64,000 nucleotides of DNA from Batrachochytrium dendrobatidis JAM81 (lineage: Eukaryota > Chytridiomycota > Chytridiomycetes > Rhizophydiales): the NCBI RefSeq assembly GCF_000203795.2, contig NW_006281100.1:743370-807369 (forward strand), in the 5' to 3' direction. Both the position numbers and the translations under genes were made by a program. Shown one piece after another: positions 37,707 to 52,036 of this stretch (within the stretch, counting starts at the first letter, position 1; each line of letters begins with the position of its first letter). The notes under the pieces are model-generated. The model saw only the letters and a list, made by a program, of their open reading frames with translations, was not told where the DNA came from and made no database searches.

Positions 37707-40700
37707 TTAATCATTCAAACTTAACAAGGCACATACACCACGTAAAACCCAAATATCTTCTGGCACTTTAGTTGGGATACGCATGGACATAACATAGTTT
37801 GTACTATGCCTATAAATATAATCAGGATTGATTGATTAGCTGCTACTTTACTTATCCCAATACGTCCAAAAACTCATATTTATCAACTTACCCAGTAGTC
37901 GACAGAGTTCCACGTCGTGCACCAGTTTTATATACGGGACAGTCATATGTATTTAAAAGATTAAACTTTGAACGTTCGCCAGGCTTAAGCCAGATAATGG
38001 GCATAGAATTGTACAAGACTCGTGGGTGAGATTCTGCAATAGAATTTTCCTTGATATCCCAGCGAGCACCTTCAAGAAAAAGACCGTTAATGTGCTGACC
38101 CTCTTCAGGTCGAACACCAGCAGTGCGTGTTAATTGAACTTGATACTCAAATGCCAGCAAATCAATCGGAATCGCATGTTTACGTGCAAAGTTTTGAAGG
38201 CAACCCGTCAGGAAACTCTGAGTAAAGAAAAATCCGCTGAGCCAAAATACAATTGGCGGACCATCTTCAATCCATTTTCTAAAGAACGCTAGTCTTTCCA
38301 ATAAATCATTGTAGTAACTGCCTAGAGGTTTCATGGAAGGGTATGATCGTCCGCTCCACATTTTTGGAATACTACCAAGCATGATGCTTGAACCGACATC
38401 CTCTAGATCCGCCGACATGACTACTAGACCCTTGAGTGCCTTTTGAATATTAATTAAGCTATCTCGTATAACTTCTGTCAAGTTTTTGAAACGAATTGCT
38501 TCTTGAATCAGGACTGTGTTCATGCTTTCAGTGTAGGTTACTGGGTACTTTCCTGAAATTGCATTTAAATCAAATGCAGCGGGCAATCGAGCAAGCATTT
38601 CAAATGCAGCTTTTGACACAATTTGCTCGTTTGAATTTGATCCAGCTGCACTCATAACTCCCTGTGTAGACAAAATTGTTTTGAAAAGAGTATCGGTCTC
38701 TAACTGATTTTTTGCAATGTCCGCATTATCATGTAGACAAAATACTTCTGGCTTTGCTTCAGCTGGAAGTGATTTGATGTACTCGGTTATTCCGGTGTAA
38801 GAAGTACCGGCATGGGGAACGTAGTATAGTCCACTTGTTGAAAATTTATAATTCTAAAATTTGAAATCCAGTTCAAAATAAGATTACTATTCCATATCAG
38901 CGGTGTATGCATGGTTTACAAAAATATGGCTTACCTGCTGGAGATTAATACTAGGATTGTAAACAACTGATAATAGAGTCATGAGAGTCCGTCTGTCTTT
39001 ATCATCTGTAACTCGACCACCGTAGTTGCATTGCCCTAGTGTATATAATGCATAGTTTGAGATAAGTGGATCAAAAACAGTTAAAATAATGTGTAAGCTT
39101 GAACTTACCAGTTAAATAGGTAACAGCGTCGTATGGAATTTCTTCGTACTCTCCCAAGAAATTCCGCAACTGACGTGCAGATATTCTCAAATCCGTTTCA
39201 TTGAATTCATAAGGAATGTTCCATCCAATTGGGCCAAATTGGCGTCTTTCTTGTATAACTGCATGAAAGAAGCACAACCCGAAAAGCATTCGTTCAAAAA
39301 CAGTCTGTTTTTTGCATCCTTCATAAAAGGATGGGTCGTTAATAGGATCACTTAGATACGATTTGAGTAGATTTGCACGCAGCCCCTTTGGAGGTTCGTT
39401 GGTCATTTTTACACTATTTTGAAGCAATGAGACTGGAAATTTTTCAGATGGATACGAAGTCAGCCATAGCCTAAAATCTCGATGAGTATTTTCAGAAGCC
39501 AACTCTTCACAGATTCGCTCCAAATGTGGCATCCAGCTGATTGCCAAGTGACAGTTTTGAAGTACAATCCACGAGCCATCATTTATCGCAGCATTAATCA
39601 TTTTTGCAGCAATTGGACCTTGACCTTGACCAAGAGAAATTGAATTTAATTTTGAGCCTCCCATTTTTTTGTCTTCTGCAAATCGAAGAAGACCAGTCAT
39701 TGGATCTGCACCTGGCGATAATACAAAGATCAGTGGTACAGAAGATATTGAGTCTGCATAGCTACTGGCCAGATCAAATGGTGGAGGCTCAACGTAGAGT
39801 TGACCCATTTTTTCAATAATATAGTTTGAAATTGCAACTGTTATGCGATCCGGTCGTAAACATCGAAGAACCAATAGTTTTTCAAAAGAAGTCAAGGCCA
39901 GATGCCATTTTCCTATAGGTTAAAATACAAACCATTTCCAATTTTAAAATAAGCTTTCACATTTATAAACATACACGTGTAGATTTGTAAACCCTGATAT
40001 TTCACGTGTACCTGGTAAATTAAAGTCTTGTGGATCTGGACTTTCAAAAAGACGCTTCCACTCGGCCAAATTCTCCGAGAACCCAGTATCAAAACCGGTA
40101 AACGAGTCCATGCTGGCCAAGCGACTGATCTCGCTCCAACTTTTTTCAGATATCCATTGTGGGTCTGGATTAGAAGTTTGCAGTCCGCTCATTCCGGCAC
40201 CTCCCGTCAATAAAAATCGCCATTCCCAAGCGTCAATTTCGTTTTTAGCCTTTTGAATGGCTATTGTAAGTAGAAAAGAAAATACAAGCTTATCCTTTTC
40301 AAAAAGGGATCTACATATGTTTTTGTAGAGCGACTCTGTAAAATACACCCGAAGTATCTCAAGTCGCTGTGCAATATCTGTAGTTTTTTCGCTGGTTTCT
40401 ATAGAGTTGACAAACAAAGAAATGTACCAATTAAGCGAATATTGATACATGGGCTCGATGTTGCTTAAGTCTGCAATGCAAAAGAATAGTCCAGAAGAAT
40501 GTTTGGCAATTGGAGTGTAGCCAACCCGAATTTCATCAATCTTGATTTCAGTTTTCTCGGCAATAGCTTGCTTTTCGCTGATCGTTTTGGCCAGAATTTT
40601 AGACGAAGATAAGACTTGGATTCCAGTTTCATCTTCCAAAATATTTCCTTCGGAGCTTGACAGTACTTCCAAGATTTTATCTTCGATTTCCTGCAGTTGC

Positions 40701-43700
40701 TTTTTATTTTCTGCAGATTGCAACAAAAGCTGGATTTTCATTTCCTCTAGCTCAGGTCGCTCCTTTGCAATGACAATTCCCAGTAACTGATCTTCTAAAC
40801 CTTCAGGAGTTATCATAAAGTTTAAGAGAGTGACTTTGGTAGATAGCTCTGGAAGGTAATGGGGGTTTCGAAGCTTTGTAGTGACATAGAATCTGAATTC
40901 GGGCGAATATTCTACTGTAGCATCACCAAGCCGAATACACATTATTCCTCCTTGTTTGAATGTCTGCTTCAGTAAAAGAGGTTCAAGTACAGGATCAAGC
41001 TCCTCGGACACGTTTTCAAGAAGTATAGGTGTACCAAACTGAACCGCATTTTCAATCGTACGAATATAGTCGGAATCAGTAAGCTTGACTACTTGTAATG
41101 ACTTGGATTTTTCCATGTTTTTTATCCATCTGTTGGCTTGTCCCTGTGGATCAATCATTAATGGCCATCGACGAGCATTGGATATCATAATTCCATTATC
41201 AATTGAAAAGGAGTCATTAGGAAGCCCTGCCAGTGTCCATGAACGTATTTTGACAGATTCACCGAGCACGTTAACCAGTCGAATTTCTTCAGAACATGGG
41301 ATATTACGTTGTTTGCAAATAATAGACCAGTCTGCCACACATTCATCGCGATATAGCTTAGTGAATGCACCAAGATATGCTACCACTCCAGACGAAATCA
41401 ACACATCGCCTGTCAGAGATATAAATTTGGCTTCTAAATCAGTCGCACACTGAGTCCATCGATCTCGTTCATCTCCCAAACTGCCAATAAGCTTTTCAGC
41501 TCGAACCAATTGCTGAGATACAGAGCTCACCTGATTTTCTAGCTGTTCTTTTTTTGCCACCATAGCTTTGAAATTGGCTTCTAATTTTGCCATTCGGTCT
41601 TCAACATCTTTTAACATTTCTCGTTTTTCGTTGAGACTTTTCATGGTTTCGGCAAGCTCTGCCTCTGCCTTTGCAAGAGCCTCTTTTTTCGGAGCCACGA
41701 CTTTGGCAACGCGATCATAGCATTCCATTGCTCGAACCCATCGGCATAAACCTTCAGCAGCAGATGAAGCAGTTTTGATTTTTTCTGGATCAAATTCAGG
41801 GTTTTCCATGTATTTTGAGCGAATAACTTTCATAACTGCCACCGAAATGTTGTCTTTATCATAAGATTTAAGGCTGTCCAAAAACTTCAAATCAGACATG
41901 AGTGTTTTAGAAGGTCCCCAAAAGTCTTCGATTTTCTTGCCGGATCCTGCGGGATCTGGAATCTTTACTGGCTTAATATCTTTCATGACACAAACAGCCT
42001 CCATAGCAAGCTTAACACCTGCTGGAGGACTTTTCATGGATTTTAATACAGTAATATCTGCAGGTTTTAATGTATCAAGTGCTTGAATGGCAGATTCAAG
42101 TGCTGGAATGGCTTCTGCTAACTGTGCTTCGCAATCTTCTTTGATGGCAGTTGCTTCCGATGCTTTTTTGCTTGCCACTTCTTCATCAGCTTGTACAATT
42201 GTTTTTGTAGCTTGCACTTCTTTAGACTCTTTTTCAATCTGAATCATGATTTCGTCCGTATCTTGCTTTGTTTTGATCAACTGCGGTTGAAGCTCACCAA
42301 GATCTACTTGCATTTTGGACACCGAACTTTGAGCAAAGTTGAGTTTTTCTAGACCATTAACATAGCGGAATTTAAGTTTTGAGACTGCTGTACGCTTTGA
42401 TCCAAGCAAAGTTTTAAATGTTCGAATAAGTTCCAAATACGATGTTGGTGTAACATAATTATATCTGCGTAACATCGTCATAAACTTTTCAGACTGTTTT
42501 TGAGTACTTTTGTGGAGATGTTTGCACATTTGGACAATTTCAGCACGCACCGAATCTTCCATCTCAACGTCTCGCAAAAACTTTGTGGCAACCATCTCAA
42601 GAGCATCATCTGGCCAATCTTTGAGCCAGTCGATTGTACAGCAATTAACCAACGATGGAAATTTGCGGAGACGATGCCTGAAAGCTTCACCAACAGGACT
42701 CATACACAGACAAACATGTAGATTTTCGCGACAGCGATTAACAAATTCAGCAAACATTGCAGTCGGTGTGCCATCAAATACCTTGCCCGTGCTTTTCATA
42801 TCAGCACGAATAAGCTCAAATAACTCTTGTTTTTCATCCGCTGCATAAAGGTTTGGAACCTCTCCTGAATTAAGAATATTATTAAGATCCTCCAAAAACT
42901 CCTCCTGCTGAATTTGCGTATCTGTAAACAGAAACACAGTTTGTTTTCCTTGACCGCCAGCAATCTTGAAAACCTTTTTGAGATCATCGTGCCAGTTTGT
43001 AGTGTTGTAGTTTTTGGCAATTTCCACCTGGAACAAATCGTACTCGGCAACATAGGCTGCTAATCGCGAAAGCGATTGTCTACCACTACCTCCCACGCCA
43101 ACAAGTAGAATATTTCCTCGAGGCTGTCGCAAAATACGACTAATCCGAGAAAGATGCTCAATGGCAAATCTAAACATCACCAAATCCATTGGTTTTTTGC
43201 TGATTTGATTGTATTCAAAAAGTGAGCGATCCATATAGCTTGTCAACTCGGCAAGGTCAACAATCTCATCATATGCTTTTCCATTGGTATCAGAAGGAGA
43301 TAAATAAGTGCCGAATATCAAACTGCGCAAATCTTCCTCTTCTATTTTTCCGTCGCCATTGCTATCATACGTTTTCATAACACTTGAAAAGTCTACTTCG
43401 AAAGTTTGGCCAATGGTGCCAACAACATAATTAAAAAGCCATTGACGATCTTCGTCATCAACTAATCTATCGTAGAATACTCGGAATGTTTCATTAATCC
43501 AGAGACGAATCATTTTGAATGGCTCTGATACAGTTTCCGGCCGAGAAAGTAACATTCCTTGAATAACTCTTGCAAAATCACGAAGATTAAAGGTGTAGTG
43601 CGACTTTTTGGGTGTAGGGAGTAGGTTAGACATTGCACCACGATATACTTGCTTGGTTGCAGTAACAATCTTTTGGCTCATGCTCACAATGGATTTTGAA

Positions 43701-46700
43701 AATGAATTGCTTGAAATATGCCAGTTTAAAATTGTTTCAAAAATCTTGTGCAGTGTCATGTCATCAAATTGAACTACCGATACAATATTGAAATGCCGTA
43801 AAAGCTACAATTAACAAAATATCAAATTTGGTCAGCATGCATCTAAATAAAATGCTGTAGTATATCAAGCAATCTACTTACTCGAGGTGTAATTGGATTT
43901 CTACCACCACCAGGCAACCCCATTGCGCCAATCAACTGAATATCCACAAACTCTTGCATCAGATTTTCTGTAAGATTATACCAACCACCATGATCAAACC
44001 ATTGTCTAAGTAGTTCAATTGGAGGCTGTGCACCGTATTGTTCACGAGCAGGCATATTAAGGTCGTCCACCAATATCAGACATCGCTTTCCAAGAGGTGG
44101 ACCAAAAACTCCTTTGCGCCGCTTGTCTAGTTTAGATTCTAGAATTTCTTGGGTCTGTAGTGCTGATGTTTGTGCAGAAAAATTGATAAAAACAGGAATG
44201 TAAACTTCCTTGGGCATTTTAGTCATAAGCGTGTCACGGATATACATCGACTTTCCTGTTCCAGTTGGTCCAATAAATAAAACATGTTTGTTGTTGCCAG
44301 CTAGAAGCTTTAGCAAATAAGAGTACCTAGCAGTATCCACTGTAGGCACCATAATGTTGTCATATTTTGTTTTTGGTGGAATGCTGTAGTTTAAAGGAAG
44401 CATTTCCAGCCATGATTTCCAAGAGTTTGGTTCGCTCCGATCAAAATAATAGTCATAAACAAGTCCTTCTGATGGCAAAGAAAGCTCAACATCAAATGAA
44501 TTTGGCTTTGGTATATCGCCTGTAGAAAAAAGCACTGATCTCAAAAAATCGCTAAATTTGTGTCGGCCCGCTTCGTTTACACTTCCTCCAACTGCCCAAA
44601 TAATTGCAAATACACAACAACCCTGAATAAACTTTGATGTAAATTCAGGCGATCGCTCCTGTACAGTTTCTTTCAGCAAGCTTTCTAAAATATTGAGCAT
44701 CGACATGACCAAACCTGAATTACTTGTTTCAGAAACCTCTGTGCACTCAGAGCGAATAAACTTAAGACACGGAGGAATGATCCAGTCAATTACAGCGCAA
44801 ATCAGCTTCTTGTGTTCCTCATCAAGCATCTCTTGTACATTCAGCCAAGATAAAACAATAGTTTCACGCCATCCTAGTCTAAACGGCTCCATAAATATCA
44901 TTCCACATCGACTAACAGTAGCTAGAATTTCACATAAAAAATTGATTTAGCCTACAGGTTGAATATATTCAATTCGCCATGCACAAAAAAATCTGCTAAC
45001 CTGGAGAAGCAACTGCTAGATCCCGTACTTCAAAAATTAGACTCATTGTGTTGGACAATTGAATGATTTCACCACTATTGAGACAAAGTTTTTTGTTATC
45101 ATCAAGCACGGTGTTCATGTTTTCAATCCAAATGGCGTCGACTGGTCCATCAAAAACAATCCATTTCCTATCTGGTGTTGCCTGAGATGCAAAATTACGG
45201 AATCCTACAGCAAGTACACCATCTGACCACTCATGTGTCACCGAGTCAAATTGGCCGTACAATTGTCCCATAGTAATAGATTTGGGGTTGAGTACTTGTA
45301 CCAGTACTTTGGATTCTTGTTTAGGATTTGATTTGTTAATATCAGAAAGTGCACCTTGGAGGACACGATACGCTGCAGTTTTTCCAGAGAATGGCTCTCC
45401 AACAAGCATAAATCCATGTCGGACAAGCATCATCTCATAGATTTGCAAAGTTTTTTCCAGAAAAGAGCCAACACATTGTAAGTTAAGTTTTTCGCAGTTT
45501 GCATAAATGCTCTTTACCAACATCCCGTAGTCAGGAACTGGAAGTGTTACCCCTGGGAAAAGATCGGCAGTGATACCTTTAAAAAGTGGAATGTCCTGTG
45601 ATAAAAACTTTGCTAGATTGACGTCAATGATGGAACGCAGCACAACAATACTTTCATTCTCTGCTGGATATTTGAGTTTTAATGCACCTGTTGCATTTAG
45701 AACTGACTTTACAGCGCGCATACCATAGTCGTAATGATCCTGCGATGAGAGCTGTTCAGAGCAAAGACGATAAGTTGCTGTAATCTTTACTGCAAGATTA
45801 CGCGCGTGAACAAACCCAAACGAATAGAGGGAAATCTCGGCAATCAAAGTATAATCAGGCACCATCATTGCTACGGGTCTAAATAGTGCTTTAAGATTGT
45901 CCGGAAGCTCTGATCGTCCAGCGTATCCTGGATTCATAGTAATAAACACATTGCTCACAGGATTCAAATTAAGCTCCGTCCCTTCAAATATAAATGTAGT
46001 AAGTTTGGCTGCCTTGGCACGCTGAATGGTGAGAATCTGCTGAGCAACCACAGACAAGACTTCAAGATCAATACGATTAAATTCATCAAAGCACGCCCAT
46101 GCTCCAGCAGAAGCTAGTCCTTTGAAAAACTTTCCCATAGCAATGTAATCCAAGCCATCAGAGCAGTTGTAGACAACGCAAAACATTGCTAGAGCTTTGG
46201 CCAGATCTTTGACGGATTCAGTTTTTCCAGTGCCTTGATATAATTTATTTTTGATTTTTTAAAATGTTAGCCCTATATCAACAATCACTAAATATTTGAA
46301 GTTGTTTTACCTGCAGGACCTTCGGGTGCACCGCCAAGATTTAGCTGCAAAGCACCAAACAACGTACGATAGCATCTATCTGTAAGCGGAGTGATAACCA
46401 GTCGGCCAGTGTTTCCGAGATATTCATATCCATACTTTTGGACCGAGTTGATCATTTTGACAACAATTCCAGTCTCTTTGTCTGGATAATAATACCTCAG
46501 CTGGCTAAGCCAGCTAAAATCGTTAATCGATATTACATTGTTTTCACTCAGTTGAGCTACAACATCACGAGCGTGCACATCAATCACTACAAGTGCTTCA
46601 AGTGTTGTGCGAGATAAATGGGAAAGATTTCCGCGTACCAGTTCGACTACTTTTGATAATCTTTCAGTATTGGTCTCCACCAATCGCTTAAGAGAATTGG

Positions 46701-49700
46701 CACGCCCCTCTAAAATTGTAAACTCTACTTCTTTAGTCCAGTATATCTGACTGACACCCAAAACAATCTGGCCGGGCCAATTAACGACCCAGCTTTCTCG
46801 TGGAGTATCCTTGTAGTTTTCAAATGCATTTGCAGCCACCTGGCGCATGCTGGCCAGCATGGTTTTTTCAACTTCCAAAAGCCATTTTTCAACAGCTCCT
46901 GCTGCATCCAATGTTGATACCAATGATGTGAACTTGATAAACTCCTTTTGTGCAGAGTACATACCACTGATATCGAGGTTGGACTCAAATTCCAGACTGT
47001 TGACTCCTTCAAAACACTTTTTCAGATGTGGTTGCACACGCGTTGGATCTCTGGTCTCGGACAAAATCTCGAGCATCTCATCATTAGACAGAAAAAAGAA
47101 TCTTGGGAAATAAAGACGTTTGATTTCCAAATATTGGTTAAGACCTTTTTGAATCAGTTCCAATTCGTAATTGCTGTCTTTGAGACGCTGAAGAATGTCC
47201 GGCATTTCACACACGACTTGCACATGTTTATCGCGAGAGCAATGTAGCATAGTATCTTTCCACGTTTTGTTTACAGAAATAAACCGTTTTCCCTCTGAAG
47301 GCATTTGGCGCATAATATCATCTGAACTGAATATAGGCTCGAGATACAGCCATGTTGTCTGAACTTTAAGCCATTCATCCAGTATCTCCTATTCAATGAA
47401 AATTGACAAAAAATAATCAGTTGTAGCTTGAATCCAGTTTCAGTTCATCTGGATCGAGTCAAAAAATAAGCAGTTACCTGAATCAACATTAGTTTTCCAT
47501 CCCAAATCTTGGTTTCATCCTCAAACGCTTTAATGAATGGAGATCCTCTCATGGTCTGTGTGCGCACAATATGATCATCAAGTAAGGTTTGAATATCATC
47601 TACACTAGCAAGAATCTGCGTGCCTGTGTCGCGATACTCAATTGTGACAAACTCTACATCTTTCCATTCGCCATACATCTTGGTCAGAGCCTTTTCAAAT
47701 GAATACTCTTTTGTAGCAACAGCAGATATCTTCTCGAGTGTCTCCATATACTGCTCAAAGTTTTTCTCAAGCACTGCTGATAAACTCGTGGTTTCATCTG
47801 GTTGAAATCGAAATCCAACAATCTGGGATATATCTTTCCAGTGTCTATCGCGTAATCCCGGGTTACAAAGAGTGCTAACCAGTGGAAGATGAACCTTGAA
47901 TCTTTCAATCTGCTCTTTGGTTATTTGTGCAAAGTTAAATGGAGCAGAGTCTGCTGGAAAAGTGAGAGTCAGCTTGTAAATATTACGATGCATATTCATC
48001 ACGTCATTTTCAATTCCTTCTGGCTCCAGTTTTAAAAATGACCCGGTCATCCAGTTGTGATATAGGCGTTGGAAATCAACAGATGTTTGATATAATGTAA
48101 GGAATGGTGATATTCCCTCAAGAGCACTGGTGAGTGTAGAGAATTTTGACCTTTCCCAGCCAAGAAGATCTTCTTCGTGATTAAAACTTGCAATTCGCTC
48201 AGCAACAGAGTCTAGTCTAGACACAAGCTTTTGTGCAGATTTTAGATACTTGTGGATTTCAGAATATTCGCTATAGCTGTTATATTCTTCAATCTGCTTG
48301 GTGTAACCATCAAGTTCGCTTATTAACTTTTCTTTGCGTACTTTCAAGTCGTCTTGATTGAGCGATCGTGACTTGGCCAAGTTATTTTCGCCATCCAAAA
48401 AAATTGGTCCAATTTTTTGAGACCAGGTAAACAGCACAGTATTGGCTTCAAAGTCTTCCTTTTTAAGCTCGGAATATGTAATGATAAAATTCAGCCTAAA
48501 TCAGTACCAATATGAAAGGTTTGTAAGTACTAGGTTGATACACTATTTATACAATCATCTATACATACTTTCTTTTTGCCTCTTCAACGGCATCTTCCAA
48601 GCTTTTTGTTATTACACTACACGTAGTGGACATAAACTTTTGCAAAGCAACCATTTCTTCAACATTGGATGGCATCGTAGTGATTTTCCGAGCCATGTCT
48701 TCAAAGGAGTTGATCAATCTACATTCAAAATATTATATTAGTGCATACAATGCGTATGCTACGTTTCAAGCGGATCAAAGCGTAAAGTGTACTTACTCGG
48801 CATTTGTGTTGTGATAATCCAAAGTCATTTTATCCAAGATACGATTGGCGTGACCATGAGCGCGCTCGGCAAGCTCATTGATAAAATCAGCACACTGTAG
48901 CTCCACCAATGGAAAATAAACCGTGAATGGATAGGCACTGTATATCATGTTGTTGGCAAGATGTTTATATTTTTTAACCTCCTAATGAAACAAAAGTCAG
49001 AGTTTAAAGCCATGTAAAACAAATTGTTTTGATAGAATCTAGATTATGTTTGATGTAGTACTTACTGCCATCATTTTTTCTTGGGAATTTTCCTTTGAGA
49101 GAAACTCGGTCACGTCCATTTCCGAAGCTTTGCTAATCAATGTTTTATGCTTATCAAACTCGCTCAAATATGCGTTTGGAGCATATAGCAACTTGTCGAT
49201 ATTCTCTTGGATAGAGTTCCTTATTTCTTGAATGGTTTTGTGAAACGTAGACTCAACTGCGACTCGAATACATTGATCTGGCTTGACTGGATTCATTCCA
49301 ACACGACTGTTGACAGTGATGGCCTGACCACTGGCAAATAACTGTGTTTCAACTTTTGGAATACGATCGGCAGCAACAAGCATACTATTGATTAAAAAGT
49401 CGACTACGCTTTGAATTTCAGACAAGGGCGGATCAAATTTGATTTTTGTGTCATCCAAGACAAGACGTACAGAAAACGTAAACATTTTTACATCAGAAGA
49501 TGCATTATTGGTAGTGTTGGCCAAATTTGGATCAAACAAACATGCAAATTCCTTGAGCGTTTCAAGCACAACATGACGCAGCTGATCCCCAAGAATTAGT
49601 GATATAGTGCGAAAAAAAGACTCCATACGATTGTTAGGAATAGAAGACCATTCATTGCGTTTGCTTCCTTGATAGAAAACATTGAGTATTGCTGGATACC

Positions 49701-51594
49701 ATCTATAAAATAATATTTTCACAAAGCAATACAATGTTAATGCATTGAAGCAACACTGATTGACCACTTGATGTATAGGCTTACGTGGTCAAAAGTTTTT
49801 CATGCGACTTGTCGAGTTTTTGAGATATTGCAGATTTGAAGGCTCGTAGTTCCATTGCAACTCCACGTGTCAAAAGCGATTGCATTTCAATCAATCTCAT
49901 ATCTTTAAAATTACCCCAAACATTCAAAATCTCGAGAATGGATGGGTTAGTAGTGAATAACATAGATATAATAGATTTTTTTGCATCATTATATGCAGTT
50001 TGCCAGGTTGGTGTTGACATTCTAATACTATTTGCAAAAAATATGTCAGAAACAGTTGATGTCGACTCTTAATATAAAACTGCCTTACTTTAAAAAATCT
50101 TCAGGACTATCGCATTCATGGCTGCTATATTCATTTTTTTGTCGTGGGTCTTTTAATACAAAGTCAACTAAACTGTAAAAGTCAGTATCAATATCGTAGT
50201 AAGCCGATCTATTTACAGATATACTGGCATACCAATAGCTTTTTTTACGCCCATGTGATAATCTTCGCGCATCTCCAACGAAAGTTGATGAACAGAGTGC
50301 CGAAGGTTTTTTAATCGTTGAGGAATGAGACGAAGAACATTTGAAAGCCACCTTTCTTCCATTTCTGCAACATGCTGAGTATCAACGCCATTTGTGATAT
50401 AGTAGTAATAACGTTGCTACAAAAATAGATTTAGTATAATCAACAGTGATGTGGTTTACAGTCGCATTCACGTCAAATGAAACATTAAATAAGAGTGCCA
50501 AAGTGTATAATAGACAGTCTCATGAAGTGATTGAAGTCTGTTTGCTGTATAATGTTTTTAGGCTCTTTAGTTGACTGGTCTGTCATCTGTGCTCATTTTG
50601 TATGACTGAACAAGTGTTTACATAACAGTCCCAGTCAATCCCACACTTGTTCAACCTTCAATTCTCCCTTGATTACAATTAAACATTGAGTAATTGGCAT
50701 GTATAATTGCATTCCTGACATACAATCTTTGTTCTCTTGAACTAGAGCGCAAACGTGTCTGAGTTTGTAGAGTTGGATTGACAGCAATATGACCCAGTAT
50801 TTGGGTCGTAATGGATGAGTTTGGATTCAAACCTAATGATCGTACAATGCATGGTTATGTCAAAGAAGGAGAAAAGACACGTTCAAACTATAGTTTGATT
50901 ATATCATGATGAGCGTTGTGTCTACTGAACAAGCAGTCAATTTCTAGTAGGAAAGCGCAGCGAATATTGTCTATTCCAAAGCAAAATACGAGTGTTCCAT
51001 TTTACGTGAATACGCTGCAATTCAAATAATCAGCTATACCATTTTATCTTTGTCTTGAGTATCTCCGTTGGAAACATCGTTCATTATTTCTTCCAAGGTT
51101 TGCTCTGTATCTTTTTTATTTTCATTGTCAGACTGTATGTTTTGCCTAAAATAAAAACAGCAATCCAGCAGAGCGTTAGAATAGCTAGATGGCATCCAAT
51201 AAACAGCGAAACCAAATTCTACTCACATAACAATGTTTACTAGAGTGGTACGAAACGACTCTTTGTCCTTCTTGATTTCCTTGTCAGTTCGCACAAGTAG
51301 GTCATCTAGTTGAGAAGGCTTTTCGTAAGTAGTTTTAGCTCGCTTGATATTTTTAAGAGAAGGGCATTCAGTATCTAGTAGTAATGCATATTGAAGTTAG
51401 CTCGTGCAAACTCATTAGAGTTTGAACTATAACCATAGATCACATAGTGGATATCTAGTTTGATGTACCAAATTGTTTGGCATGACTAAGAAAACGAGCA
51501 TGTATGTCATCAAATCGATCTAGGGATGTTATCTTGGCAGCTCCCTCTCGAGGAAGATAAGAGAGCTCTCCTTTCCATGACCGGCCACGCGTTC
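37707..51594 (-). CDS. DNAH7: Axonemal dynein heavy chain, DNAH7-type single-headed inner arm (5' exon unresolved)
   Basis: This is an inner-arm axonemal motor of the flagellum. N-terminal exons on the minus strand: 51594-51469, 51374-51227 ([20 protein letters not shown]), 51145-51040, then from 50416 [20 protein letters not shown]. Linker exons follow ([40 protein letters not shown]). Four P-loops are visible: AAA1 GPAGTGKTE, split by an intron near 46240-46310, with [23 protein letters not shown]2 [13 protein letters not shown] (45390); AAA3 [13 protein letters not shown] (44250); AAA4 [14 protein letters not shown] (43090). Before AAA4 lies an EF-hand, [12 protein letters not shown] (about 43350). 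The stalk includes [20 protein letters not shown]. The C-terminus has [36 protein letters not shown] and ends [18 protein letters not shown]. The EF-hand and overall fit point to the DNAH3/7/12 group, best DNAH7. The first exon with the ATG lies upstream of 51594 and was not found. Confidence 0.93.
50453..51022. repeat. Dispersed inverted-end repeat, copy C, inside a dynein intron
   Basis: The left end GGTTTACAGTCGCATTCACG (50453 on) and the reverse complement of the right end (50993-51022) align with 17 of 20 identical bases over the core (GCATTCACGTCAAATGAAAC versus GTATTCACGTAAAATGGAAC). That makes an element of about 570 bp with terminal inverted repeats. It carries no ORF of note, so it is MITE-like. 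It lies wholly within the intron 50417-51039; removing it leaves about 53 nt, a normal intron length here. Confidence 0.72.
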
Positions 51595-52036
51595 CTGTAT
51601 GCAAGATTGGCTATTATTATCAGATAGGGCCAGTATTAGCGAATAGTGTCTACCCAAATGTGCTCTAGATAAAGAGATAGCAAAAAATACCTTTGGCTTA
51701 TCTTTTTGTTCAGTTGAACGACATGCTGTTGGAAACATAGGCCAAATCCAGCTTGTTCCGCTTTAACGGTTTGAATACAAATCGAGGTTGAGCGTGTTTT
51801 GTAGATACAAATCAGACACGTGCTGGCCATTAGTCTGTTTTTGAATATCCCGATATTATTGACCAGACAAATCAACCGAAACATGTTTGATTGAACTCGA
51901 AGCTCTCTACTATCATGAATTTTCATTGACAGTATAGCAGTAAAATTTTGTTGAATCTGACGTCATAATGCAAGGAATAAATATAGATTATACAGTTCCA
52001 AAATCAAAGTTTATTTATTGGTAAAATGTAAAAACT
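51595..52036. other. Region upstream of dynein: missing first exon and promoter
   Basis: The first resolved dynein exon needs a preceding exon ending in phase 1, which I could not locate. Minus-strand ATGs at 51738 and 51926 open short frames that do not join in phase. The rest, up to the stop of the PWWP gene at 52037, is spacer. Confidence 0.4.

Noticed and set aside
41085..41453. 122-aa plus-strand ORF inside the dynein region
   Set aside because: It lies opposite a continuous 1271-codon dynein exon with clear family motifs.
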